From positions 2,170,001 through 2,234,000 of the forward strand of contig NZ_CP060010.1 in NCBI RefSeq assembly GCF_017798205.1: a stretch of DNA of 64,000 nt, in the 5' to 3' direction. Positions 53,306 to 61,439 of this stretch are shown piece by piece. Position numbers and translations under genes: made by a program. The notes beneath the pieces were generated by a model that was given only the letters and a program-made list of their open reading frames with translations, was not told where the DNA came from and did not search any database. This DNA is from Cognatishimia activa (GTDB lineage: Bacteria > Pseudomonadota > Alphaproteobacteria > Rhodobacterales > Rhodobacteraceae). Within the stretch, counting starts at the first letter, position 1. The number at the start of each line of letters is the position of its first letter.

Positions 53306-54277
53306 CTATCCGTAGGTCTGAAGGACTTGGGTAAAGAGCGCAGGGTCGACGTTGCCGCCGGTGGTGACGGCGATGGCGGTGTCCATCGCGAGCGCGTCGC
53401 CATGAAAGAGCGCCGCCGCAAGCGACACCGCGCCGCCGGGTTCCAGCACGATTTTGAGGCGGTTGAAGGCCAATGCCATGGCGCGTTTGGCCTCTTCATC
53501 AGAGACCGCGATGCCTTGGCCTGCGAGGCGGTGGAGGATAGGGAAGGTCATCTCACCGGGCGCAGGCGTGAGGATTGCGTCACAGAGGCCTTTTGCCGGG
53601 CTATTGTGGGCCGTGATCGCACCGGTTTCGAGCGAGATGCGCACGTCGTCAAACCCTTGTGGCTCGCAGGTGCGCACTTTCATCTTTGGCGCTTTGGCTT
53701 CTAGTGCCAAGGAAATTCCCGCAGACAAGCCACCGCCGCCTGTACAGATCAAAACCTCTGCCGCATTAATGCCGACCTCCGCCGCTTGTTCGGCAATCTC
53801 AAGGCCAGTGGTGCCTTGGCCTGCGATGACCTGAGCGTCGTCATAGGGGCGGATCAGGATCATGCCAGCTTTGGTGTATGCCTCAGCAGCCTCTTCGCGG
53901 CTTTCGCCCCCGGCGCGGTCATAAAGGACCACGTCTGCGCCCAAAGCACGGGTGTTGTCGATTTTAATCTGAGGCGCATCGGCTGGCATGACGATCACGG
54001 CTTTCACGCCGTGCGCCGCTGCCGCAGATGCCACGCCCTGCGCGTGATTGCCCGAAGAGAAGGCAATGACGCCCTGTTTTCTCTGCGCGTCGCTGAGCGC
54101 TGAGACCGCAGACCATCCGCCGCGAAATTTGAATGATCCGGTGTGCTGCAGGTTTTCAGGTTTCACGAAAACATGCCGTCCGGCGATCTCGTCCAAGAAT
54201 GGCGACGACAGAAGCGGTGTGCGTCTTGCGTGGCCCTTGAGCCGCTGGGCGGCGGCTTCGATCATGTCTATGTTCAT
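53306..54277 (-). CDS. PLP-dependent threonine/serine dehydratase
   Basis: 323 residues, fold type II. PLP Lys50 in TGSFKFRGG and the glycine loop TGGGGLSAGISLALEA that holds the phosphate. Deaminates threonine or serine (TdcB/serine racemase-like); it lacks the C-terminal ACT regulatory domain of biosynthetic IlvA, so allosteric control by isoleucine is not expected. ATG 54277 overlaps the upstream hydrolase stop (ATGA); six more codons upstream are open. Confidence 0.88.
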   Translation of the reverse strand: MNIDMIEAAAQRLKGHARRTPLLSSPFLDEIAGRHVFVKPENLQHTGSFKFRGGWSAVSALSDAQRKQGVIAFSSGNHAQGVASAAAAHGVKAVIVMPADAPQIKIDNTRALGADVVLYDRAGGESREEAAEAYTKAGMILIRPYDDAQVIAGQGTTGLEIAEQAAEVGINAAEVLICTGGGGLSAGISLALEAKAPKMKVRTCEPQGFDDVRISLETGAITAHNSPAKGLCDAILTPAPGEMTFPILHRLAGQGIAVSDEEAKRAMALAFNRLKIVLEPGGAVSLAAALFHGDALAMDTAIAVTTGGNVDPALFTQVLQTYG

Positions 54278-55101
54278 GTGAGCCTCGCAATCCAATCGCG
54301 CAGGGTGTCCAGCGCTTCTGGTTCATCCAGAAAGGGGATATGACCGCGATCTGCTACGGTGACGGCCAGAGCATCGGGCAGTTCCTTTTGCATGCGCTCA
54401 AAGGCGGTCGCGGACAAAAGGTCGGAGTTCGCGCCTCGGATCAGGGCCACAGGTAGATGCGCGAAGGCTGTAAAAAAGGGCCAGAGGTCCGGCACTGCTT
54501 GCAGGCTGGCGGCCTCGACCGCGTCGCGCAGCTTGGGGTCATAGGTGTTGATCAGGCCGTTCGGTGTCTGGTGGTGCTGTTTCTCGACTTCTTCGCGCCA
54601 GCGGCTGTCGGGCACATTGGCAAAACCTGCCATGACGCTTGACCGCACGGCCGCGGCTTCGGCATAGGTTTTCCACACGGGCGGGCGGCCCAGATAGCCC
54701 ATGATGGCCGAGAGACCCGCTGTGTCGAGTTCCGGCCCGATGTCGTTCATCGCAACGCCGATCAGACGATCCATACACATTGCTCCAAGCGTCATCGCAA
54801 TTAGCCCGCCGCGCGAAGTGCCTAAGATTGCGAACCTCTCAAGACCCAGATGATCCATCAGCTCAATCGCGTCTTGGGCTTCGCGCGAGACGGAATAGGT
54901 GGTGAAATCCTCGACCCAATCAGATTTGCCACGCCCGCGATAGTCCATCTTGATCAGCCGCGCGCCGGGCAGATGGCCGTCGATGTAGCTGAAATCGGTG
55001 GAATTACGTGTCAGGCCCGAGAGGCAGAGGACGGGGGCCTCTTCGGTGCCCTCATCGGTATAGAAAATTGTGACCCCGTCAGAAGTTTGAAAATTGGCCA
55101 T
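54274..55101 (-). CDS. Alpha/beta hydrolase
   Basis: 275 residues. LCLSGLTRNSTDFSYIDGH at the oxyanion region, nucleophile elbow LGTSRGGLIAMTLG (Ser) and DRGHIPFLDEPEAL (His) make the triad. The DYRGRGKSDW segment is common in small-molecule esterases. The substrate is unknown. It shares one base with the dehalogenase stop upstream and overlaps the dehydratase start by 4 bases. Confidence 0.82.
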   Translation of the reverse strand: MANFQTSDGVTIFYTDEGTEEAPVLCLSGLTRNSTDFSYIDGHLPGARLIKMDYRGRGKSDWVEDFTTYSVSREAQDAIELMDHLGLERFAILGTSRGGLIAMTLGAMCMDRLIGVAMNDIGPELDTAGLSAIMGYLGRPPVWKTYAEAAAVRSSVMAGFANVPDSRWREEVEKQHHQTPNGLINTYDPKLRDAVEAASLQAVPDLWPFFTAFAHLPVALIRGANSDLLSATAFERMQKELPDALAVTVADRGHIPFLDEPEALDTLRDWIARLT

Positions 55102-55784
55102 CAGGCCCTCGCTAAATCTGGAATTGTGGTGAGGTCAGACAGAACATGATGCGGGGTCCAAGGCAAGCGGTCCATCGGTTCGCCTGCGCGGTTGACCCAG
55201 ACAGTGGTGAAGCCAAAGCCTGCAGCCCCCGCCGCGTCCCAACCGTTAGAGGATACAAAGAGCACCTCGTCGCGCGCGCAATTAAAGCGGTTTGTCACAA
55301 GCTCATAGACCGAGGCGTCTGGTTTAAAGATACCCACGCTTTCTACACTAAGAACGTCATCGAGCACATTGCCGATCCCAGCACTGTCGACGGCACCATT
55401 CAGCATATCAGGCGATCCATTGGACAGGATCGCCGTCTCAAACTCCTGATCTTTCAGGGTTTTCAGCATCGTTGGCACCTCTGGATAAGCCGAGAGTTCC
55501 CAATAAAGTTGTAAAAGCCGTTCGCGCAGCGCGGGCTCAGCGAGGCCAGAGGCCTCCAGCGCCCAGTCCAAGCCCTCCTGGGTCACTTGCCAGAAATCCG
55601 TATGGGCGCCTGTGATGGCACGCAGCCAAGTGTATTGCAGCTGTTTCAAGCGCCAGTCATTTGCGACCTTGGGCCAATGGGTGGCAAATGCTTCGCGCCC
55701 CGGTTCCTGGGCCGCTTCACGTGCGGCAGCGGCGACGTCAAACAGCGTGCCATAGGCGTCAAAAACGCAAGCTTTAATGGGCAT
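55101..55784 (-). CDS. Haloacid dehalogenase type II (HAD superfamily)
   Basis: 227 residues. Nucleophile Asp9 in VFDAYGTLFD, SNGSPDML (Ser, Asn), Lys in GIFKPDASVYE and the type II signature FVSSNGWDAAGA. L-2-haloacid dehalogenases hydrolyse haloacetates or 2-halopropionates to hydroxyacids; they occur widely in marine bacteria. First gene of the tight operon 55784-51309. Activity on other short substrates cannot be excluded. Confidence 0.85.
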   Translation of the reverse strand: MPIKACVFDAYGTLFDVAAAAREAAQEPGREAFATHWPKVANDWRLKQLQYTWLRAITGAHTDFWQVTQEGLDWALEASGLAEPALRERLLQLYWELSAYPEVPTMLKTLKDQEFETAILSNGSPDMLNGAVDSAGIGNVLDDVLSVESVGIFKPDASVYELVTNRFNCARDEVLFVSSNGWDAAGAAGFGFTTVWVNRAGEPMDRLPWTPHHVLSDLTTIPDLARA

Positions 55785-55921
55785 ATGAGATCCTCCGTTG
55801 CGGCCAGAATGATCCCTTGCAGCGTGAAGTCAATGCAGGGCGATTTGCATCACGGGATTTTTCCCGATAGGGGAGGCGCGTCAGAGGTCACGGGGACGTC
55901 TGAGAACAGATTGGACAGACC

Positions 55922-56407
55922 ATGAGTGACGCAAAACAGCTCGCCAAAGCGGGCGACAACGTACAGATCCACTACACCGGCACGCTGGATGACGGCAGCA
56001 CCTTTGACAGCAGCGAGGGCCGCGATCCGCTGGCGTTCACTCTGGGGTCTGGGCAGGTCATCAAGGGTTTTGATGACGGTGTGACCGGCATGAGCGTCGG
56101 CGAAGAAAAGACGATCCACATTCCATGCGAAGACGCTTATGGCCCGATCAACCCAGCCATGATGCAGGATGTGCCGCGTGAGCAGATCCCGGACGAGATC
56201 CCTCTGGAGCTGGGCATGATGCTACAGATGCAGGGGCAGGCGGGTGATGTAATCCCTGTGACGGTCGTGAATATCACCGACGATACCGTCACGCTGGACG
56301 CAAACCATATGCTCGCGGGCAAGGATCTGACCTTTGCCTTGAAGCTGGTCAGCATCGGCGCGCCGGTTGCGGCGGGTGGCGAAGAGAAAAGCTGCGGCTG
56401 CTGCTAA
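55922..56407 (+). CDS. SlyD-like FKBP peptidyl-prolyl isomerase
   Basis: 161 residues. FKBP domain (VQIHYTGTLDDGSTFDSSEG, GSGQVIKGFDDGVTGM) with the insert-in-flap domain (IPCEDAYGPINPAMMQDVPR), the SlyD layout. The C terminus ends KSCGCC, a short cysteine tail; E. coli SlyD has a long His/Cys tail used for nickel. Cytoplasmic, as no signal peptide. Divergent from the dehalogenase operon. Confidence 0.9.
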   Translation: MSDAKQLAKAGDNVQIHYTGTLDDGSTFDSSEGRDPLAFTLGSGQVIKGFDDGVTGMSVGEEKTIHIPCEDAYGPINPAMMQDVPREQIPDEIPLELGMMLQMQGQAGDVIPVTVVNITDDTVTLDANHMLAGKDLTFALKLVSIGAPVAAGGEEKSCGCC

Positions 56408-56425
56408 GTATTTCGTTCAGAACAG

Positions 56426-56454
56426 AAAAAGCCGGGTGATATGCCCGGCTTTTT
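56426..56454. terminator. Bidirectional terminator between slyD-like and fabI
   Basis: AAAAAGCCGGG-(7)-CCCGGCTTTTT, an 11-bp perfect stem with A-run and T-run on the two sides, so it works as a Rho-independent terminator on both strands for the convergent genes. Confidence 0.9.
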
Positions 56455-56476
56455 GCTTTTTAGATGTCTATGAAAC

Positions 56477-57268
56477 CTAGAGGTTTTCCGGCTGCGGCAT
56501 GCCCAGAACGTGATAACCACCATCCACGCGGATGATCTCACCAGTTGTGCAGGCCCCGGCTTCGGACGCCAGATAAACCGCAGTTCCACCGACCGCTTCC
56601 AATGTCGCATTTGCACGCATCGGCGCGTTGGATTCGGTCTGACGGAAGGTCTTGCGTGCCCCGCCAATCGCAGCGCCTGCCAGTGTTTTCATCGGACCCG
56701 GAGAGATCGCGTTCACGCGGATGCCTTCTGGGCCAAGGTCGTTTGCTAGATAGCGCGTTGCCGCCTCAAGCGCGGCTTTCGCAACACCCATGACGTTGTA
56801 GAAGGGCGTCACACGGTTAGAGCCCTGATAGGTCAGGGTCAGGATCGTCCCGCCTTGGTGCTTCATCAAAGGATGGGCACGACGGGCGACTTCGATCAGG
56901 CTATAGGCCGAGATGTCCATGGAGTTCTTGAAGTTCGCGCGCGAGGTGTCCAAGAACCGGCCTGTCAACTCGTTCTTGTCTGAATAGGCAATCGCGTGGA
57001 CGACAAAGTCGATGTTGTCCCAGCGCTGGCCCAGCTGATCAAACGCTGCATCCAAGGACGCATCATCCGTCACATCCACATCGACCATAAAGTCGCTACC
57101 AAGGCTTTCTGCCAGAGGCGCAAGGCGTTTGCCAAAGGCCTCGCCCTGATAGGTGAAGGCCAGCTCCGCGCCGGCTTCATGCATAGCTTTTGCAATGCCC
57201 CAAGCGATCGAGCGATCGTTGGCGACGCCCATAATCAGGCCGCGTTTTCCTTTGAGCAGGTCAGACAT
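56477..57268 (-). CDS. fabI: Enoyl-ACP reductase FabI
   Basis: 263 residues. Reduces trans-2-enoyl-ACP with NADH in fatty acid elongation. GLIMGVANDRSIAWGIAKA is the nucleotide loop; the catalytic pair lies in FYNVMGVAKAAL (Tyr-x6-Lys), and the first conserved Tyr is in LTLTYQGS. Last gene of fabA-fabB-fabI. Confidence 0.94.
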   Translation of the reverse strand: MSDLLKGKRGLIMGVANDRSIAWGIAKAMHEAGAELAFTYQGEAFGKRLAPLAESLGSDFMVDVDVTDDASLDAAFDQLGQRWDNIDFVVHAIAYSDKNELTGRFLDTSRANFKNSMDISAYSLIEVARRAHPLMKHQGGTILTLTYQGSNRVTPFYNVMGVAKAALEAATRYLANDLGPEGIRVNAISPGPMKTLAGAAIGGARKTFRQTESNAPMRANATLEAVGGTAVYLASEAGACTTGEIIRVDGGYHVLGMPQPENL

Positions 57269-57310
57269 ATCTTTCGTCCCTTAAAGTTGTCTTGTTGCTA
57301 AATCAGTGGG

Positions 57311-58540
57311 TTAGCCGGTGTATTTCGACATGATCATCGACCCGTTGGTACCGCCAAAGCCAAAGCTGTTGGTCATCACGCTATCAAGCCCTGCGTTTTC
57401 CACGAGGCTTGTGGCGATTTCGCCTTCGTTGATGCCATCGGCGAGGGTTTCCACGTTGATCGACGGGGTGATGAAGTCATTGTCCAGCATCAAGAGGCAG
57501 AAGATCGCCTCCATCGCGCCGGCCGCGCCCTGACCGTGGCCGGTCATGGATTTGGTCGAGCTGATCGGAGGCACATTACCCTCGCCGAATACACGGCGGA
57601 CCGCTTCGACTTCGCCGACATCGCCGACAGGGGTCGAGGTGCCGTGGGCGTTGATATAGCTGACTTTGCGCCCCTCAGGCAGAGTCTGCAGCGCCAGACG
57701 CATCGCGCGCTCGCCGCCTTCGCCGGAGGGGGCGACCATGTCGTGGCCGTCAGAGGTTGCGGCGAAACCCGTGACTTCGGCGTAGATCTTGGCACCGCGG
57801 GCCAGAGCGTGGTCGAGATCTTCAAGCACCACGATGCCACCGCCGCCGGTGATGACGAAGCCGTCGCGGTCTTGGTCAAAGGCGCGTGATGCTTTGGTCG
57901 GATCGTCGTTTTTCTTGCTGGACATCGCGCCCATGGCGTCAAAGAGGCAAGAGAGCGTCCAGTCCAGTTCCTCACCGCCGCCTGCAAACATGACGTCCTG
58001 TTTGCCCATCATGATTTGCTCCGCCGCATTGCCGATGCAGTGCAGGGATGTCGAGCAGGCCGAGGTGATCGAATAGTTGATGCCTTTGATTTTAAAGGCC
58101 GTCGCGAGGTTTGCCGAAATGGTCGAGCTCATGCATTTTGGCACGGCGAATGGCCCAATGCGCTTGGTCGCGCCGGTTTTCGCAACGGTCTGGTGCGCAG
58201 TCAGCATGGCCGAGGTCGACGGCCCGCCAGAGCCTGCCACGAGGCCAGTGCGTTCGTTGACCACATGCTCCTCAGACAGGCCAGCATCCGCGATGGCCTG
58301 AGACATCGCAATATGGGCATAGGCCGCGCCCGGCCCCATGAAACGGAGGGTGCGTTTGTCGACATGTTCGCTGACGTCGATTTTCAACGTACCCGCCACC
58401 TGAGAGCGGAACCCGTGTTCCACCATCTCGGGGCTGGCTTCGATGCCGGATTTACCTGCCTTTAGGCTGGCGATGACTTCTTCTGCGTTATTGCCGATTG
58501 AGCTGACGATGCCCAAACCAGTGACGACGACTCGACGCAT
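57311..58540 (-). CDS. fabB: 3-oxoacyl-ACP synthase I FabB
   Basis: 409 residues. Condensing enzyme for unsaturated fatty acid elongation. Active-site Cys in TSACSTSLHCIG, His in NAHGTSTPVGDVGE and STKSMTGHGQGAAG. Adjacency to FabA supports FabB over FabF. Full length, 42 bases from fabI. Confidence 0.94.
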   Translation of the reverse strand: MRRVVVTGLGIVSSIGNNAEEVIASLKAGKSGIEASPEMVEHGFRSQVAGTLKIDVSEHVDKRTLRFMGPGAAYAHIAMSQAIADAGLSEEHVVNERTGLVAGSGGPSTSAMLTAHQTVAKTGATKRIGPFAVPKCMSSTISANLATAFKIKGINYSITSACSTSLHCIGNAAEQIMMGKQDVMFAGGGEELDWTLSCLFDAMGAMSSKKNDDPTKASRAFDQDRDGFVITGGGGIVVLEDLDHALARGAKIYAEVTGFAATSDGHDMVAPSGEGGERAMRLALQTLPEGRKVSYINAHGTSTPVGDVGEVEAVRRVFGEGNVPPISSTKSMTGHGQGAAGAMEAIFCLLMLDNDFITPSINVETLADGINEGEIATSLVENAGLDSVMTNSFGFGGTNGSMIMSKYTG

Positions 58541-58572
58541 ATGCGTACTCCTGAATTTGTGCCGGGGTGGGC

Positions 58573-59082
58573 TTAGCTTTCGGACAGGGCGACTTTCATG
58601 CCTGTGACTTGATAGATAACCTCTCCGTCGGCCTCTACAATACCATCCGCGACGCCCATTGTCAGACGGCGGGTTTGCACGGCTTTGGTGAAATCCACCT
58701 TATAGGTCAGCATTTTGCGATCCGGGCGCACCATGCCGGTTAGTTTGACTTCGCCAACACCAAGCGCATATCCGCGCCCTTGCCAGCCGCGCCAGCCAAG
58801 GTTGAAACCGGTCAGCTGCCACAAACCATCCAGACCCAGACAGCCTGGCATGATCGGATTACCTGGGAAGTGGCAGTCAAAGAACCAGAGGTCCGGCGTG
58901 ATGTCGAATTCCGCCACCACATGGCCTTTGCCATGCAGGCCGCCGTCGCCGGAAATATCCGTGATCCGATCCATCATCAGCATCGGAGGAGCAGGCAGCT
59001 GTGCATTCCCTTCGCCGAATAATTCGCCGCGGGCGCATTTCAGGAGGTCCTCTTTGTCAAAGCTGCTTGGATAATCGGCCAT
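58573..59082 (-). CDS. fabA: 3-hydroxydecanoyl-ACP dehydratase/isomerase FabA
   Basis: 169 residues. Introduces the cis double bond in the anaerobic-type unsaturated fatty acid route. Active His in [20 protein letters not shown], with the partner Asp in GLDG. ATG 59082 ([10 protein letters not shown]) is chosen because an AAAGGGG site lies upstream of it; a further ATG lies 24 bases upstream. Divergent from irr, with the shared promoter region between. Confidence 0.95.
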   Translation of the reverse strand: MADYPSSFDKEDLLKCARGELFGEGNAQLPAPPMLMMDRITDISGDGGLHGKGHVVAEFDITPDLWFFDCHFPGNPIMPGCLGLDGLWQLTGFNLGWRGWQGRGYALGVGEVKLTGMVRPDRKMLTYKVDFTKAVQTRRLTMGVADGIVEADGEVIYQVTGMKVALSES

Positions 59083-59184
59083 AGAGGCATGCCCCTTTCT
59101 TGTCATTCTGTGTCTTCATTTCCGTCTAGCACTGCATGCCATGGGGCTGCAAGGTGACACTGAGGGTGCAACACCTGTCTTTGC

Positions 59185-59211
59185 GACGCATTTTCAATTG
59201 AAAGGGGCGTC
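59185..59211 (+). promoter_or_regulatory. Operator-like nested dyad in the fabA-irr promoter region
   Basis: GACGC...GCGTC encloses the 12-base palindrome TTTCAATTGAAA (59192-59203), which overlaps the -35 box of the irr promoter. It does not match the Irr ICE box consensus as I recall it. A repressor site for irr is the likely reading. Confidence 0.45.
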
Positions 59212-59226
59212 AGCGGGGCTTATATT
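59198..59226 (+). promoter_or_regulatory. Sigma70-type promoter of irr
   Basis: TTGAAA, 17 bases, TATATT. This is a close match in both boxes with ideal spacing. It predicts a start site near 59233 and a leader of about 22 bases to the irr ATG at 59255. Confidence 0.7.
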
Positions 59227-59254
59227 GGCTGTGAACCAGATGGCAGGCACTTTA

Positions 59255-59671
59255 ATGACACCAACCGCGATCAAGAATGGAACCAAATGGCTGGCGAGCG
59301 CAGATGTGCGCCCGACGCGTCAACGTGTTGCGCTTGCGTCTTTACTGGTGGGTGACGGAATGGATCGCCATGTCACTGCCGAGAGCCTGTTTGACGATGC
59401 CCGTGGCGTCGGTGAAAGCGTGTCTTTGGCGACGGTGTATAATACTCTGCGCGCCTTTTGCGATGCTGGTTTGATGCAGGAAATTACGGTGGATGGCTCT
59501 AAAAGCTATTTTGACACCAATATTTCCGACCATCCGCATTTCTTCTGGGAAGATGATCGTGTTCTAACCGATGCGCCTGCAGAGCAGCTTAAGATCGTCC
59601 AACTGCCAGAAGCACCAGCGGGTGCCGAGATCTCTAAGGTCGACGTCGTAGTGCGTCTGCGCCGGAAGTAA
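59255..59671 (+). CDS. irr: Iron response regulator Irr (Fur family)
   Basis: 138 residues. Represses or activates iron genes under iron limitation in alphaproteobacteria, with stability set by heme. Winged helix in VRPTRQRVALASLLVGDG and VSLATVYNTLRAFCDAG; the dimerisation domain holds NISDHPHFFWEDDR. Irr of rhizobia has a HHH heme motif there; this reads HPH. The frame opens earlier, but the promoter and a GGCAGG site favour ATG 59255. Irr next to fabA is a usual Rhodobacteraceae arrangement. Confidence 0.9.
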   Translation: MTPTAIKNGTKWLASADVRPTRQRVALASLLVGDGMDRHVTAESLFDDARGVGESVSLATVYNTLRAFCDAGLMQEITVDGSKSYFDTNISDHPHFFWEDDRVLTDAPAEQLKIVQLPEAPAGAEISKVDVVVRLRRK

Positions 59672-59706
59672 TCTGACATTCTTAGAAATTAGCGATCAGC
59701 GCGACG

Positions 59707-60444
59707 TCAGTCGTTCCAACGTTGCACGTAATCGGTCTGATAGGCCCGTTTGGCGCGCTTTGGTGTCAGGGGCTTGCGCACCACGTAGTGAATGATCAAA
59801 GGCGCCCCGGCGGGCAGCTCGCCTTGAACGCGCGGGCGGCGTCCGGTTTGCGTCGGGTCGCTGACGCGAGCGGTTTGATTGGCAAGGGCAGGGCGGAGCG
59901 GTTGCAGTAGAACGTCCAAAACCTCGTACCCTCGAGCGTTTTGCCAATAGCCAAAGATCATCTCGGGGCAGATCTGATAAAACCCGTGATTTATCCAGTT
60001 ATTGCACGGGGATTGTCCGATCAGAACCCCTCCGGGTTTTAGCGCTTTGTCGATATTTTTATAGGCTGTGGGAAGGTCAAAAATATGCTCGCACGTGCCC
60101 CCGTCGTAGATCACGTCAAACTGCGCCTCTAGCTCTTTGGGCAGTTTTTGGGACAGGTCACAGACGATGGATGCCTTCTCAAAATCGGAATAATCGATCG
60201 AGTCGACCTGCGAAAACCCAAGTTGATGAAACAGGGCTTCGGAATAGGCATCGTCTGCATTGTGCAATTGATCCTCGGTCACGCCGGGCAAGTGCTCTTC
60301 GAGTACCTTTGACAGTAATTTCGCTGAGGCTCCTCGGCGAGAGCCGACCCATGTTTGACGCCCGAGCATCGCAAAACGCCCAGTGAGGTCGTGGGTTTTC
60401 ACCGTTTCAATAAGCCGGGCAACGAGCGTGTCTGGAAGCGCCAT
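59707..60444 (-). CDS. SAM-dependent methyltransferase
   Basis: 245 residues, class I Rossmann-type. SIDYSDFEKASIVCDLSQKL, FDVIYDGGTCEHIFDLP and NIDKALKPGGVLIGQSPCNN are the SAM-binding and post-II motifs. The usual GxGxG loop is not evident in the N-terminal part, which is odd. The C terminus is basic (KPLTPKRAKRAYQTDYVQRW). It follows the glycosyltransferase by 20 bases, so a role in surface glycan or lipid modification is possible, but unproven. Confidence 0.78.
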   Translation of the reverse strand: MALPDTLVARLIETVKTHDLTGRFAMLGRQTWVGSRRGASAKLLSKVLEEHLPGVTEDQLHNADDAYSEALFHQLGFSQVDSIDYSDFEKASIVCDLSQKLPKELEAQFDVIYDGGTCEHIFDLPTAYKNIDKALKPGGVLIGQSPCNNWINHGFYQICPEMIFGYWQNARGYEVLDVLLQPLRPALANQTARVSDPTQTGRRPRVQGELPAGAPLIIHYVVRKPLTPKRAKRAYQTDYVQRWND

Positions 60445-60464
60445 TTACGCAGCACCGAAAGGGG

Positions 60465-61334
60465 TTAGAACCACTGACCCGGCTCCATCAACCCGAGGTC
60501 CATCAACTGACGAGAGTGCCACTCAAACGGCACGGAATTGTGCCATTTAAAACTCTTGATGTCATAGGTCGAGCCCGCGTTGGTCTTGAGCGCCTTCGCC
60601 GCGCGGAACGAACAGACCGAGGCGGTCAGGTTGCTGTGCCAGGCGCAGCTATAGGTGTTCATTTCTTCGTCTGAGAATGTGAAGTCCGGACGCAGGTAAA
60701 CGCCTGGTGTGGCTCGGAAAATAGAGATCCTGTCGATCTTGCGTTTGGCTTTTGGAATGTGTTCTTCAAACCGCCAGCGAAGCCCGCCATAGAAATCAAG
60801 TTGGCGTTCTTTGGGGTGATTGTGGTTCTCTGGGTCCGGCCGCGCCAAAGCGTAATAGCCAGCCTTGTCCATCATCGCCCCTTCGATAGTCACCGCGTCC
60901 CGATGCTGATGCAGGTTTTCGGCATAAAGGTCGACCACATAGGTCAGCATCGCCGAGCGGCGCTCTTCGGCGTGAAAGGCTAGCATTTCGCCGATGCTGC
61001 GCGTCTCGCAGAACGGAAACAGCAGGTATTCGGCGTTAAAGCAGTAATAGAGCCATTGACCCGCACAGGCCTCCGCGACCTCATTGACCGCAGTGATCAT
61101 GTCAGGGCCGCTCGCGGTCTCCATGTCGATACGGATAACCATCTCGGCGACATCATGGGCCAGCTTGAAACCACTTGGCATAAAGGCCAGCACTTGCTTG
61201 AACCCGATGTCCTTGTGGTGGCGCAGGGTGGTGTCCAGCTCCACATCGTCTTCGGCAAAGATCAGGGCAAGCGGGCCTTTCGCAACAAGACCTGCGTCGG
61301 ATTTCAATAGCTCGGCAAAACTCGTGAACTGCAT
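60465..61334 (-). CDS. Glycosyltransferase-like protein (GT2/GT92 type)
   Basis: 289 residues. ALIFAEDDVELDTTLRHHKD at the N terminus and the MITAVNEVAEACAGQWLYYCFNAEYLLFPF segment (read in parts) resemble family 2/92 transferases that begin with a nucleotide-sugar domain; the usual DxD is represented only by acidic runs. No membrane segment. Paired with the methyltransferase on the minus strand and divergent from miaB. The acceptor is unknown. I hold the family call as moderate. Confidence 0.65.
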   Translation of the reverse strand: MQFTSFAELLKSDAGLVAKGPLALIFAEDDVELDTTLRHHKDIGFKQVLAFMPSGFKLAHDVAEMVIRIDMETASGPDMITAVNEVAEACAGQWLYYCFNAEYLLFPFCETRSIGEMLAFHAEERRSAMLTYVVDLYAENLHQHRDAVTIEGAMMDKAGYYALARPDPENHNHPKERQLDFYGGLRWRFEEHIPKAKRKIDRISIFRATPGVYLRPDFTFSDEEMNTYSCAWHSNLTASVCSFRAAKALKTNAGSTYDIKSFKWHNSVPFEWHSRQLMDLGLMEPGQWF

Positions 61335-61382
61335 CGGTGCCTACTTTTGATTTTTGCTGAAAGTGATCGAAATCGCCTCTTA

Positions 61383-61410
61383 TTGCAAGCGTCACGCATC
61401 GTGGTATAGG
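61383..61410 (+). promoter_or_regulatory. Candidate miaB promoter
   Basis: TTGCAA, 16 bases, TATAGG, ending 29 bases before the miaB ATG. A reasonable sigma70-type match with slightly short spacing. Confidence 0.45.
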
Positions 61411-61439
61411 GAGGCGCTCTGGATTTTAGAGGTAAGATC

